Origin: an uncultured Balneolaceae bacterium
GTDB lineage: Bacteria > Bacteroidota > Rhodothermia > Balneolales > Balneolaceae
NCBI GenBank assembly: GCA_938003885.1
Contig: CALKWT010000173.1
Location: 1 to 19,632, forward strand
DNA length: 19,632 nt
Direction: 5' to 3'
Made by a program: the position numbers and the translations under genes. Positions 7,089 through 14,875 of this stretch are shown here, piece after piece; positions within the stretch are counted from its first letter, which is position 1, and every line of letters begins with the position of its first letter. The notes beneath the pieces are model-generated. The model was not told where the DNA came from. It did not search any database and was given only the letters and a program-made list of their open reading frames with translations.

Positions 7089-7916
7089 TTATAGAAAGAG
7101 TTTCCGGATAATCTCTTTCCGGAGCAAATGAGGGGGTGTGGATCTCAACATTTCACCCCATCCGGGAGATTGGCCCGCAGCCAGCCTGAGTCTGTAGTTC
7201 TGATATCGGATGTGAGAGTTGGTCATCAGCGTGCGATGTTTCTCAAAACAGAGTCTGTAGCCACGGATCTTAGCACCGGATGTGGAGATCCTGTTATCAT
7301 CCTGCCTGATATTGATGATCTGCAATACCTCAGGCAGCGTCCGGATGGGGCCATATTTCTGCACCATGCGGATCCACAAATCGTAATCCTGCGCCGAAGG
7401 GAGAGCCTCATCAAATCCACCCACTTCCCGGATATACGCGGTGCGGGTAAGGATCTGATTACCGGCCATATTGTAATAAAGTAGGTCATCCAACGTGATG
7501 TGCGAAGGCTTTTTCCAGATCCTTTTACGGACGCCATCATCCATCATATCATAGGAGCATACCCCGGCGCACGTTTCTTCATGAAACAGAGTGTACAGTT
7601 TCTCCAGGCGGCCGGCCTTCCATATATCATCATCATCCACACCTGTTATAAATTCAGATTCAGCCCTTCTGATCGCTCGGTTTCTGGAAGCTGCAGCTCC
7701 TTGAGGTGTTTCGTTTCTTACCACCTTAAGTATGGGATGTTGCTCTTTCCAGAGAGAGAGGATTTCACTGGTCGAGTCATCTGACGCATCATCTACGATG
7801 ATGACCTCTGCCGGCTGCAATGATTGGCCAAAAATTGAGCTGAGCACATCCTCCAGCTTTCCTGCCCGGTTACGGGTTGGCATATAGACGGCAATTTCGG
7901 GAGCCGGATTATTCAA
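7089..7916 (-). CDS. Family 2 glycosyltransferase (GT-A)
   Basis: The 275-residue soluble-looking protein opens with the GT2 start EIAVYMPTRNRAGKL. VIIVDDASDDST (38-49) is the nucleotide-binding strand. The metal-binding DxD-type motif is in GVDDDDIW (92-99). The acceptor-site signature AQDYDLWIRM (175-184) supplies the likely catalytic base, D177. It should transfer a sugar from a nucleotide donor to a glycan or lipid acceptor at the cytoplasmic face. Donor and acceptor are unknown. The gene is divergent from a second GT2 gene (start 8129) across a 212-bp spacer, suggesting a shared cell-surface glycan role, and converges with the symporter gene. The C-terminus is basic (LLRKEIIRKLFL), possibly membrane-associated. 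Confidence 0.92.
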   Translation of the reverse strand: MNNPAPEIAVYMPTRNRAGKLEDVLSSIFGQSLQPAEVIIVDDASDDSTSEILSLWKEQHPILKVVRNETPQGAAASRNRAIRRAESEFITGVDDDDIWKAGRLEKLYTLFHEETCAGVCSYDMMDDGVRKRIWKKPSHITLDDLLYYNMAGNQILTRTAYIREVGGFDEALPSAQDYDLWIRMVQKYGPIRTLPEVLQIINIRQDDNRISTSGAKIRGYRLCFEKHRTLMTNSHIRYQNYRLRLAAGQSPGWGEMLRSTPPHLLRKEIIRKLFL

Positions 7917-7995
7917 TACTCTTTGCTGATTGTTTGGTTATATTTATAATTTTCCAAGAGCCTGCCGGACAGGTAGCTGTGGTTTGGATACTGTC

Positions 7996-8057
7996 AGCTC
8001 TGCTTCAAAGGTACCGGAAATGAGGGAATTTGGCACTTTTCTCTGGCTGGCAGAGCT
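7996..8057. repeat. Long-range inverted repeat in the divergent glycosyltransferase spacer
   Basis: AGCTCTGC (7996-8003) and GCAGAGCT (8050-8057) are exact reverse complements 46 bases apart. They lie between two divergently transcribed glycosyltransferase genes. A paired operator or a weak long-range hairpin is possible. The match is only 8 bp, so chance cannot be excluded. Confidence 0.25.
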
Positions 8058-8105
8058 CAGCAGTCAATTGCACCACATGAACCTTTGGCAAAACAGGTTT
8101 GGCAA
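8029..8105 (+). repeat. Three TTTGGCA direct repeats upstream of the GT2-flippase operon
   Basis: TTTGGCA occurs at 8029-8035, 8084-8090 and 8098-8104; the last two extend to TTTGGCAA and are 14 bp apart. They end about 24 bases before the ATG at 8129. TTTG is also the -33 element of Bacteroidota promoters, so one copy could be promoter sequence. Repeated binding sites are the alternative. Confidence 0.3.
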
Positions 8106-8128
8106 TCCGTTGACACTTAATCCAATGT

Positions 8129-9079
8129 ATGCAATCTGAACCACGAATTACACTTGTTATATGTACGTATAACCGGTCGGCCTATCTGAAAGATACGCTG
8201 CAGGATCTGGCTGCTCAAGATGCGCCGGCGGATCTGTTTGAAATCCTTGTGGTAAACAATGACTCGGAGGATGAAACCGAACTGGTTTGCCGTCAGTTTG
8301 GTGAGGAGAATCCCGGCCTGGCTTTTCGGATGGTCACGGAGAAGGAGAAGGGGCTCTCCCATGCAAGAAACCGGGCTGTTTCAGAAACTGCCGCGCCGGT
8401 CATTCTCTATATTGATGACGATGTTTACCTGCCGGATAAGTACATTACAACAGTTCTTAAATATTTGGAAATGTTTCCTGAAGCGCGTTGTGCAGGAGGC
8501 AGAATCAGGGTCTCTTTTGACAGCGAAGGGAAGAAGGATCGGTTGGCGTGGATCCCTTCTGAACTGATGCCGATGTTCGGACTACACGATTTGGGAGAGA
8601 ACCCGAGAATCTATCCGCCCGGGGATTTTCCGAGGGGAGGGAATATGCTGATCTTTAAATCGGTGTTTCAAAAGTACGGAACCTTTGATGTCCGGCTTGG
8701 CCGTACCGGTAAAAAACTTCTGGGAAGTGAGGAGAAAGCTTTTTTTGAGAGGGTCAGGGAGAATAGGGTGAAACTATATTACTGGCCCGAAATGAAACTA
8801 ACGCACCGAATCGGGGCAACCCGACTGAAAAAAGAGTACTTGAGACGACAATCGGAAGGTATCGGTGAAAGTGAAGGGTTGCGAGTGAAAGGTTCATGGA
8901 CTGAGACCTCTATAAAGGGAGTCAGTGAAGTGGGTAAGGCCGCTGTCAGCCTTCTATTATCCCTGCTTTACCTGTTGAAAGGTAAACCTTATGCTGCAGG
9001 CTTTCTTCTGAAATTCAGGTATTGGGTATTCATAGGTTTTGTAAGAGGAGCTTTCGGAAACACAGAGAGGAGCGACTGA
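8129..9079 (+). CDS. Family 2 glycosyltransferase with C-terminal membrane-associated region
   Basis: The 316-residue protein has GT-A hallmarks: RITLVICTYNRSAYLKDTL at the start, ILVVNNDSEDET (39-50) for the nucleotide, KGLSHARNRAV (74-84), and the metal motif YIDDDVYLPD with D96-D98. LGSEEKAFFERV further on matches the acidic acceptor-site region of GT2 enzymes. After about residue 255 a hydrophobic stretch (VSLLLSLLYLL, then YWVFIGFVRGAF) suggests membrane attachment. Donor and acceptor are unknown. It is the first gene of a tight run: the TGA at 9077-9079 is followed directly by the flippase ATG. An AT-poor 212-bp spacer with TTTGGCA repeats lies upstream. The cotranscribed flippase implies it builds a lipid-linked glycan. 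Confidence 0.92.
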   Translation: MQSEPRITLVICTYNRSAYLKDTLQDLAAQDAPADLFEILVVNNDSEDETELVCRQFGEENPGLAFRMVTEKEKGLSHARNRAVSETAAPVILYIDDDVYLPDKYITTVLKYLEMFPEARCAGGRIRVSFDSEGKKDRLAWIPSELMPMFGLHDLGENPRIYPPGDFPRGGNMLIFKSVFQKYGTFDVRLGRTGKKLLGSEEKAFFERVRENRVKLYYWPEMKLTHRIGATRLKKEYLRRQSEGIGESEGLRVKGSWTETSIKGVSEVGKAAVSLLLSLLYLLKGKPYAAGFLLKFRYWVFIGFVRGAFGNTERSD

Positions 9080-10549
9080 ATGGGAGTCATTATCCGACAA
9101 AGTTTCTGGAACGCAGTCATCTCCTATATAGGTATCCTGCTGGGATTTCTGCTCTCAATCTTACTCTACCCGCTCATTCTGACGCCTGATCAGTATGGAT
9201 TGACACGGGTTCTTTTTTCAGCAAGTTTTATTTTTACTCAGGTTGCCCTGATCGGATTTCACAATATCATCATCCGCTACTATCCGCTGTTCAACAGAGC
9301 CTCGCCCGGACGGCACGGGCTGCTTTTCTGGGCTCTGACTGTTCCCATATTCGGTTTTATACTCTTTTGTTTGATCTATCTGGGTTTTCAGGATTTAATT
9401 GTTGAGATCTATGGGGAGCAATCACCTCTGTTTGTCGAGTATTATCTCTGGGTCATCCCGCTGACACTTTTTTATCTCTATTACGAGGTGCTCAACAACT
9501 ATCTGAGGTCGTTGGAGGATACCGTTACAGGTTCTTTTACAATGGAGATTCTTCAACGGGTCCTCACAATTCTCTTTCTGCTGATCTATTATTTCGATTG
9601 GATTACGTTTCCAGTATTTGTCATGCTATTTGTAGGAAGCTACTTTGTGAATCCGCTGCTGATTGCTTTTCGGATCGTAAGAATCGGTGAGTGGAAGCTC
9701 AAGCCGGACCTTAATATTTTACGGCGGCCGCTTCTGAAAGGGATGCTCAATTACGGTGCTTTTTCCATGCTTGGCGGACTGACTACCGTGATCGTTTGGA
9801 ATGTGGATATATTGATGCTGGGCTCGATGGCAGGGCTGGATCAGACAGCTGTCTATGCGATCGCATTCTATATCGCTTCCGTTATCGCTATACCTCAGAG
9901 ATCGGTAGAGAAGATTGTATCCCCTGTGATCGCGCGTTTTATCAAAGAGAAAAACTGGCAGGAAGTAGGAGAGATCTACAGAAAAACTTCCATCAATCAG
10001 CTGATTCCGGGGTTTCTGATTTTCGGGATCATCTGGATCCTTCTTGATATTGTCTACAGTCTGATGCCGGATATTTATGCGGCCGGGAAAGGCGTCGTAC
10101 TTATTATCGGGATCGGGAAATTGGTGGAGATGGCCACCAGTGTAAATGGCTTGATTCTGCTCAATTCACGTCACTACAGAGTCAGTTTTTACACAAATAT
10201 CTTTATGGTGGGTGTAGCAGTGGCTTCAAACTATCTGCTGATTCCGCAGTTTGGAATCAACGGTGCAGCCCTTGCTTCGGTTCTGACACTGGTACTTTTT
10301 AACGGAACGAAATATATTTATATCCTGGTTAAATTGAAGCTCCAGCCTTTTAGCAGATCCACCGCATGGGTAACCGTGCTGGGGGTCGGAGCATTAATAG
10401 TTTCAGAACTTATCAGCCTGACAGAGAACCTCTTCATAAATACTTCTATACAGCTTGCTTTTTTTACGGTTTTGTTTGGAGGGTCGGTTATCTATTTTAC
10501 GATATCAGAAGAACTGAATAAACTAATCAAAGAAAGATTGCTGAAATGA
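9080..10549 (+). CDS. Polysaccharide flippase (Wzx-like, MOP superfamily)
   Basis: The 489-residue integral membrane protein has about 12-14 hydrophobic helices. It begins VIIRQSFWNAVISYIGILLGFLLSILLYPLILTPDQYGL in short, characteristic pieces: an amphipathic start, the first helix, then the family-typical TPDQYGLTRVL turn. The size and helix pattern match oligosaccharide flippases that move lipid-linked saccharides across the inner membrane. ATG 9080 directly abuts the stop of the upstream glycosyltransferase; GAGGAG at about 9067-9072 is a good Shine-Dalgarno, one of the few here. It overlaps the downstream oxidoreductase by ATGA (10546-10549). The cargo is not predictable from sequence, and no polymerase or ligase gene is next to it. 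Confidence 0.88.
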   Translation: MGVIIRQSFWNAVISYIGILLGFLLSILLYPLILTPDQYGLTRVLFSASFIFTQVALIGFHNIIIRYYPLFNRASPGRHGLLFWALTVPIFGFILFCLIYLGFQDLIVEIYGEQSPLFVEYYLWVIPLTLFYLYYEVLNNYLRSLEDTVTGSFTMEILQRVLTILFLLIYYFDWITFPVFVMLFVGSYFVNPLLIAFRIVRIGEWKLKPDLNILRRPLLKGMLNYGAFSMLGGLTTVIVWNVDILMLGSMAGLDQTAVYAIAFYIASVIAIPQRSVEKIVSPVIARFIKEKNWQEVGEIYRKTSINQLIPGFLIFGIIWILLDIVYSLMPDIYAAGKGVVLIIGIGKLVEMATSVNGLILLNSRHYRVSFYTNIFMVGVAVASNYLLIPQFGINGAALASVLTLVLFNGTKYIYILVKLKLQPFSRSTAWVTVLGVGALIVSELISLTENLFINTSIQLAFFTVLFGGSVIYFTISEELNKLIKERLLK

Positions 10550-11541
10550 AAGAGATGATTTTTTTGAATGTAGTGGAACGGGAGGGAAAACCGGTTATGG
10601 AGCCTGGAAGAATGGCTTGTCCGGAGATAAAAGAGGATGAAATCCTGGTAAAAATCAAAGCTGCGGCCATCAACAGGGCGGATCTGTTTCAGAAGTCGGG
10701 AAAATATCCGCCACCTGAAGGGGAGTCAGATGTGATCGGCCTTGAAATGGCAGGGGAAGTGATGGAGTGTGGAAGCAAGTCTTCTTTTTATAAAAAAGGG
10801 GCACGGGTTTTTGGGCTGTTGCCCGGGGGCGGTTATGCGGAGTACTGTGTAATTCCGGAGACGCTTGCCATGCCGCTCCCCGACTCTTACACTTATGAAG
10901 AGGGAGCTGCAATACCAGAAGTATTTCTGACGGCATTTCAGGCACTGATACTGCTGGGGGAACTGGGTGAAGAGGAGGTCGTCCTGGTGCATGCGGGCGC
11001 AAGTGGTGTGGGGAGTGCAGCCATTCAACTGGCGGTTCAGCTTGCCGGAGCCACCGTGATTGCCACCTGTGGATCTCCTGAGAAGCAGGAGTTTTGCCGA
11101 TCTTTAGGTGCAGATCTGGCCATTAACTATAAAACCGAATCGTTTCAGGAGAAGATTGAGGAGAGGTACGGTAAAAATGTAGTCGACCTGATCGTAGACG
11201 TTGTCGGTGCCCCCCACTGGAAGCAGAATATGGAGGTGATTGCGATGGATGGCAGACTGATCTGTCTGAGTACGCTGGGGGGCAGTAAAATCGAAGAGAT
11301 GAGTCTGATACCGGTGGTAAAGAAACGACTCACCATCAAAGGGTCACTATTGAGAAACAGAAGCAGAAAATATAAGGAAAAGCTGACCCATAACTTTGTA
11401 GGGATGTGCATGGAACTGCTCGAATCAAAAAAACTGAAACCCGCCATCGATTCGGTCTACCACTGGGACGATGTGGAGAAAGCGCATGCCAGGATGGAAG
11501 CTAACCTGAACGCCGGTAAAATTGTGCTGAACGGAATGTGA
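10546..11541 (+). CDS. Zinc-free NADPH:quinone oxidoreductase (PIG3/TP53I3-like MDR)
   Basis: The 331-residue medium-chain reductase lacks the catalytic and structural zinc ligands of alcohol dehydrogenases. KAAAINRADLFQKSGKYPPP (38-57) is the zeta-crystallin/PIG3 signature, LLPGGGYAEY follows, and AGASGVGSAAIQ (150-161) is the NADPH-binding AxxGxxG loop. The C-terminal MEANLNAGKIVL matches the PIG3 end. It should reduce quinones or other alpha,beta-unsaturated carbonyls with NADPH in the cytoplasm. Its start overlaps the flippase stop (ATGA), so translation is coupled; why a quinone reductase follows a flippase is unclear. It could act in the glycan pathway or be an operon hitch-hiker. It is followed by 91 bp before the GHL10 gene, including the 10-bp palindrome CGGCCGGCCG (11571-11580). 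Confidence 0.92.
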   Translation: MKEMIFLNVVEREGKPVMEPGRMACPEIKEDEILVKIKAAAINRADLFQKSGKYPPPEGESDVIGLEMAGEVMECGSKSSFYKKGARVFGLLPGGGYAEYCVIPETLAMPLPDSYTYEEGAAIPEVFLTAFQALILLGELGEEEVVLVHAGASGVGSAAIQLAVQLAGATVIATCGSPEKQEFCRSLGADLAINYKTESFQEKIEERYGKNVVDLIVDVVGAPHWKQNMEVIAMDGRLICLSTLGGSKIEEMSLIPVVKKRLTIKGSLLRNRSRKYKEKLTHNFVGMCMELLESKKLKPAIDSVYHWDDVEKAHARMEANLNAGKIVLNGM

Positions 11542-11632
11542 AACTCTTTATCTTACCTCCCTTCTGGACACGGCCGGCCGGAGCCGGGTTTGTGGCAGAC
11601 TGAGCGAAATCCGTTAACTGATTTTACCCTGA

Positions 11633-14203
11633 TTGATGATTCTGAATCGACCTTTTCTGCTTATTATCGTATGGATGGCCCTGCTGACGATTGCAATTAC
11701 AGGGTGCCGCTCATCTGAAAAGGTAACCCGGCCCTCACCTTCTGAGGTGGAATCACCTGCAGAAGAGAGCGCATCGGAAGAGTTAGAAGTAAGATCAGAA
11801 TCTGACAACCGGGAGGAGATTCCAGCTGCCATTCCAACAGATCCTAAACGTGTTCCGGGGCCAATGGAGGAGTTCAGGGGCGTCTGGGTAGCTACTGTAG
11901 CCAATATAGATTGGCCCTCCAGGCCGGGCCTGACCGTTCAGCAGCAGCGTGAAGAGCTGATCCGCTTGCTGGACAGGGCCGCAGCTCTGAATTTTAATGC
12001 AGTGATCTTTCAGGTCCGCCCGTCGGCCGACGCTTTCTATGACTCCCCTTACGAGCCATGGTCCTACTACCTAACGGGGGAAATGGGCCGTTCACCACTG
12101 CCTGAGTACGACCCTCTCGAATTCGCCATTGAGGAGGCCCACAAACGCGGGCTTGCCCTTCATGCCTGGTTCAATCCATATCGGGCGACCCATCCGGCTG
12201 GTAACGGAGAATTGGCAGAGAACCATATCAGCCGGACACATCCTGAATTAGTTGTAAAATATGGAAATCACTTATGGCTGGATCCCGGGAATGAAGAGGC
12301 GAGGGAGCATACAATAAAGGTGATTCTGGATGTCGTTAAACGCTACGATATAGACGGTGTTCATTTTGATGACTACTTCTATCCTTATCCCTCCTATGCA
12401 AACGGTGCTGATTTCCCGGACGGGAAGAGTTGGGAAGCTGCACAGAAAAATGGAAATCAACTTTCCAGATCGGATTGGAGACGGGAGAATGTAAACAAGT
12501 TGATACGCGAACTCTCCATCCGGATCAAGGAGATCAAGCCGGATGTAAAGTTCGGGATCAGCCCATTTGGAATCTGGCGTCCCGGTTACCCGGAAAACAC
12601 CACTGGATTTGATGCTTATGAAAATCTCTATGCTGATGCCCGTCACTGGTTGAGAGAGGGATGGCTGGATTATTTTACTCCCCAGCTCTACTACCGTATA
12701 GAGCAAACCCCACAGCCATTTCCGGTCATGCTGGAGTGGTGGGCGGAGCAAAACTTGTATCAGCGTCATTTGTGGCCGGGAATCTATTCAAGCCGCCTGA
12801 GAAGCTCAGAGAATTCCTGGCCCCCGGAAGAGATCACCGGACAGCTCTATGTGGCAAGAGGACATCCGGCTGTCTCCGGCGCTGTTCATTTCAGCATGAG
12901 GACGTTTTTGGAAAATTCACAGGGCATCAATCATCGTACGGCCGAAGGGCCCTACGCCTACCCCTCTCTTCTGCCTGCCACACCCTGGTTGGAGATCGGG
13001 GCACCGGCTGCACCGGAAATCGATCTGAAAGAGTCTGGTGACTACTATACAATAGAGTTGAAGCATGAGGAGCCGGAGACTGTCCGCTGGTGGATTGTGA
13101 AACAGAGGTTCGGGTCTGAATGGGTATACGATGTTCTCCCGGCCAATGGAAAGGAGTTGCAATACAAAGGGGGGGCGGCTATGATACGGCCCCGGGAAGT
13201 GCAGGTCTCAGCGATCGGAAGAACCGGAATGAGAAGCAACCCGGCGGCATTTATCACTCCCGAAACCGTTGCGCAGCCTGCCGACACCCTGCTCCCGTTC
13301 AGCGTGGCGAGGGAAGTGTGGGCTGAAAAAGAGCCTGCCGGCAGAGAATTACAAGCTGTTCGTATCCATCTATCGCAAGAAGATACGCTCAAATTTATGG
13401 ATCTTGAGGTTACACTATCGGGGATGATTCGCTCAGCCAAATTGCCCGTCCACTTGTTAAAGGATCCGCAATCGGGGAGTCGGGAGCCGCATGAGAGTGT
13501 AGAAATTATAAGGATGCGTCTGAAGAAACACGAAGTTTCTGAAGAGGTCCAAACCGTACGTGGAGAAGCCTTCAACTGGTATGGGTATCACATTTCTGTA
13601 CTTGATTCAGACTTCCGAAATGGAATGATTGAAATCGAAATCACCCATGTTTCCCTGCTGCCGGTGGATCGGGCTGCAGAGCAATCAGCAGGGGGCCCCG
13701 GGCGAAGGTTTAAAATCCCCCACCATGTGGAGGAGGTAGTGTTACATCACGCTGTGCTGACATACAATCCGGATCACCCCGAAGAGAGTCTGAATGAACT
13801 GTTAACATACAGTTTAACAGAGGAAAACTGGTGGGATGTTCCGTTTCACTATTTCATCACTACAGGAGGGGAAATATTTGAGGGAAGAGACCGCCGCTAT
13901 TCCGGCGACACCAACTACATGGCGGATCCCAGAGGGCAGGTGAAGATCGGATTGATGAGAACCGGGGAGAGTCGGAGCGTGACGCAAGAGCAACTTCAAA
14001 CAGCCGGCAGGCTCATCGCTGGCCTGCTTAAAGAGAATGACCTGACATTGTGTGACTTTCGGAGCTTTTCGGAGGATCCAGGCATGTCTCTGAGTATCAT
14101 GGCTTCTGCGAAACGGCATCACAGTACTCTTCTCCGAATAGTAAAGGAGCTTCAGGATCAGGAGTCAGGTTTGAAGCTTCGCGATATAGATTGTAACTTG
14201 TAG
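11633..14203 (+). CDS. Lipoprotein: GHL10 (DUF187) glycoside hydrolase fused to a peptidoglycan-amidase-like domain
   Basis: 856 residues. Signal II peptide 1-24 with lipobox ITGC (lipid on C25), then a Ser/Glu/Pro-rich linker to about 75. Residues about 79-440 are GHL10: EFRGVWVATVANIDWP, NFNAVIFQVRPSADAFY, HAWFNPYRA and DGVHFDDYFYPYP, whose D246/D247 are likely catalytic acids. About 450-540 looks like an Fn3-type beta domain; 560-690 is another beta-rich region. About 699-830 resembles Amidase_2/PGRP: VVLHHAV (H705/H706), VPFHYFITTGGEIFEGRD and KIGLM. The usual late GHRDxxxTxCPG zinc motif reads DFRSFSEDPG (808-817), so its His is Phe and its Cys is Asp. The amidase part may be inactive or only bind. 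It should be anchored in the outer membrane and act on peptidoglycan or another glycan. M2 is an alternative start. Confidence 0.88.
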   Translation: MMILNRPFLLIIVWMALLTIAITGCRSSEKVTRPSPSEVESPAEESASEELEVRSESDNREEIPAAIPTDPKRVPGPMEEFRGVWVATVANIDWPSRPGLTVQQQREELIRLLDRAAALNFNAVIFQVRPSADAFYDSPYEPWSYYLTGEMGRSPLPEYDPLEFAIEEAHKRGLALHAWFNPYRATHPAGNGELAENHISRTHPELVVKYGNHLWLDPGNEEAREHTIKVILDVVKRYDIDGVHFDDYFYPYPSYANGADFPDGKSWEAAQKNGNQLSRSDWRRENVNKLIRELSIRIKEIKPDVKFGISPFGIWRPGYPENTTGFDAYENLYADARHWLREGWLDYFTPQLYYRIEQTPQPFPVMLEWWAEQNLYQRHLWPGIYSSRLRSSENSWPPEEITGQLYVARGHPAVSGAVHFSMRTFLENSQGINHRTAEGPYAYPSLLPATPWLEIGAPAAPEIDLKESGDYYTIELKHEEPETVRWWIVKQRFGSEWVYDVLPANGKELQYKGGAAMIRPREVQVSAIGRTGMRSNPAAFITPETVAQPADTLLPFSVAREVWAEKEPAGRELQAVRIHLSQEDTLKFMDLEVTLSGMIRSAKLPVHLLKDPQSGSREPHESVEIIRMRLKKHEVSEEVQTVRGEAFNWYGYHISVLDSDFRNGMIEIEITHVSLLPVDRAAEQSAGGPGRRFKIPHHVEEVVLHHAVLTYNPDHPEESLNELLTYSLTEENWWDVPFHYFITTGGEIFEGRDRRYSGDTNYMADPRGQVKIGLMRTGESRSVTQEQLQTAGRLIAGLLKENDLTLCDFRSFSEDPGMSLSIMASAKRHHSTLLRIVKELQDQESGLKLRDIDCNL

Positions 14204-14304
14204 GATACGATTTCACAGGAAAAGTAACCTGTCTAGCGACACATTATATAAAGAAATTTCCATCAGCTTCCGGACGTTTCAGACTTTCATACCAACCATC
14301 GGAT

Positions 14305-14326
14305 TTCCGGTTTTCATATACCGGAA
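14305..14326. promoter_or_regulatory. Perfect 7-bp inverted repeat upstream of the GNAT gene
   Basis: TTCCGGT (14305-14311) and ACCGGAA (14320-14326) flank an 8-base AT-rich spacer, 23 bases before the ATG at 14350. This is the right place for an operator or for a leader hairpin. No cognate regulator is encoded in the window. Confidence 0.35.
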
Positions 14327-14349
14327 GTGATCCGTGGAACCCGCCCATT

Positions 14350-14796
14350 ATGAATATAGAGTATACATTCCAGTTCAACGATCGTGATCAGATACTCTTT
14401 TCACGAGATCGCATCGCCACATTTCTATTTACTCACCTGGAGGAGTATGGAGATGAAAAAGGTGCCATTTTGAAATGCATTGCATACGCATACGGGGATA
14501 ACCCGGGTCAGGACGGGTTTGTTCTGATCGCTCATCAGGAAAATGAAATATTGGGTGTGGTAATTGTAAACGACACCAATATGGCAGGGTATATTCCCGA
14601 GCACATTCTGGTCTATATTGCTGTTCATGGGGAAGCAAGGGGAAAAGGTGTGGGTAAAGCGCTAATGGAGAAGGCATTAAATGAAACTGAAGGGGATGTG
14701 GCCCTTCATGTAGAGCCTGAGAATCCGGCCAGATTTCTTTATGAGAAATTCGGCTTTACGAATAAATATCTTGAAATGAGAAGAACAAAGCGGTAA
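14350..14796 (+). CDS. GNAT-family N-acetyltransferase
   Basis: A 148-residue single-domain protein. Motif A, which binds acetyl-CoA pyrophosphate, is clear in VHGEARGKGVGKALMEKAL (92-110), with RGKGVG at 97-102. Motif B is in HVEPENPARFLYEKFGFTNKYLEMRR (about 120-145), the usual end of small GNATs. It acetylates an amine using acetyl-CoA in the cytoplasm; the acceptor is unknown. The next genes are an ornithine/alanine-family racemase (79 bp on), an M20 amidohydrolase and alanine racemase, so an amino-acid acceptor is a reasonable guess but unproved. The start ATG 14350 has no Shine-Dalgarno. After the stop, GGAG (14814-14817) and CTCC (14821-14824) could form a small hairpin. Confidence 0.88.
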   Translation: MNIEYTFQFNDRDQILFSRDRIATFLFTHLEEYGDEKGAILKCIAYAYGDNPGQDGFVLIAHQENEILGVVIVNDTNMAGYIPEHILVYIAVHGEARGKGVGKALMEKALNETEGDVALHVEPENPARFLYEKFGFTNKYLEMRRTKR

Positions 14797-14875
14797 ACAG
14801 GATTTGGTTGATGGGAGAATCTCCTGTATAAAGATGCTCTCACGATATGCCGGATCAGGTTAAAACCGACAATCA

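Noticed and set aside
11571..11580. CGGCCGGCCG palindrome as a terminator
   Set aside because: No loop and no T-run follow. A GC-rich 10-bp palindrome can arise by chance.
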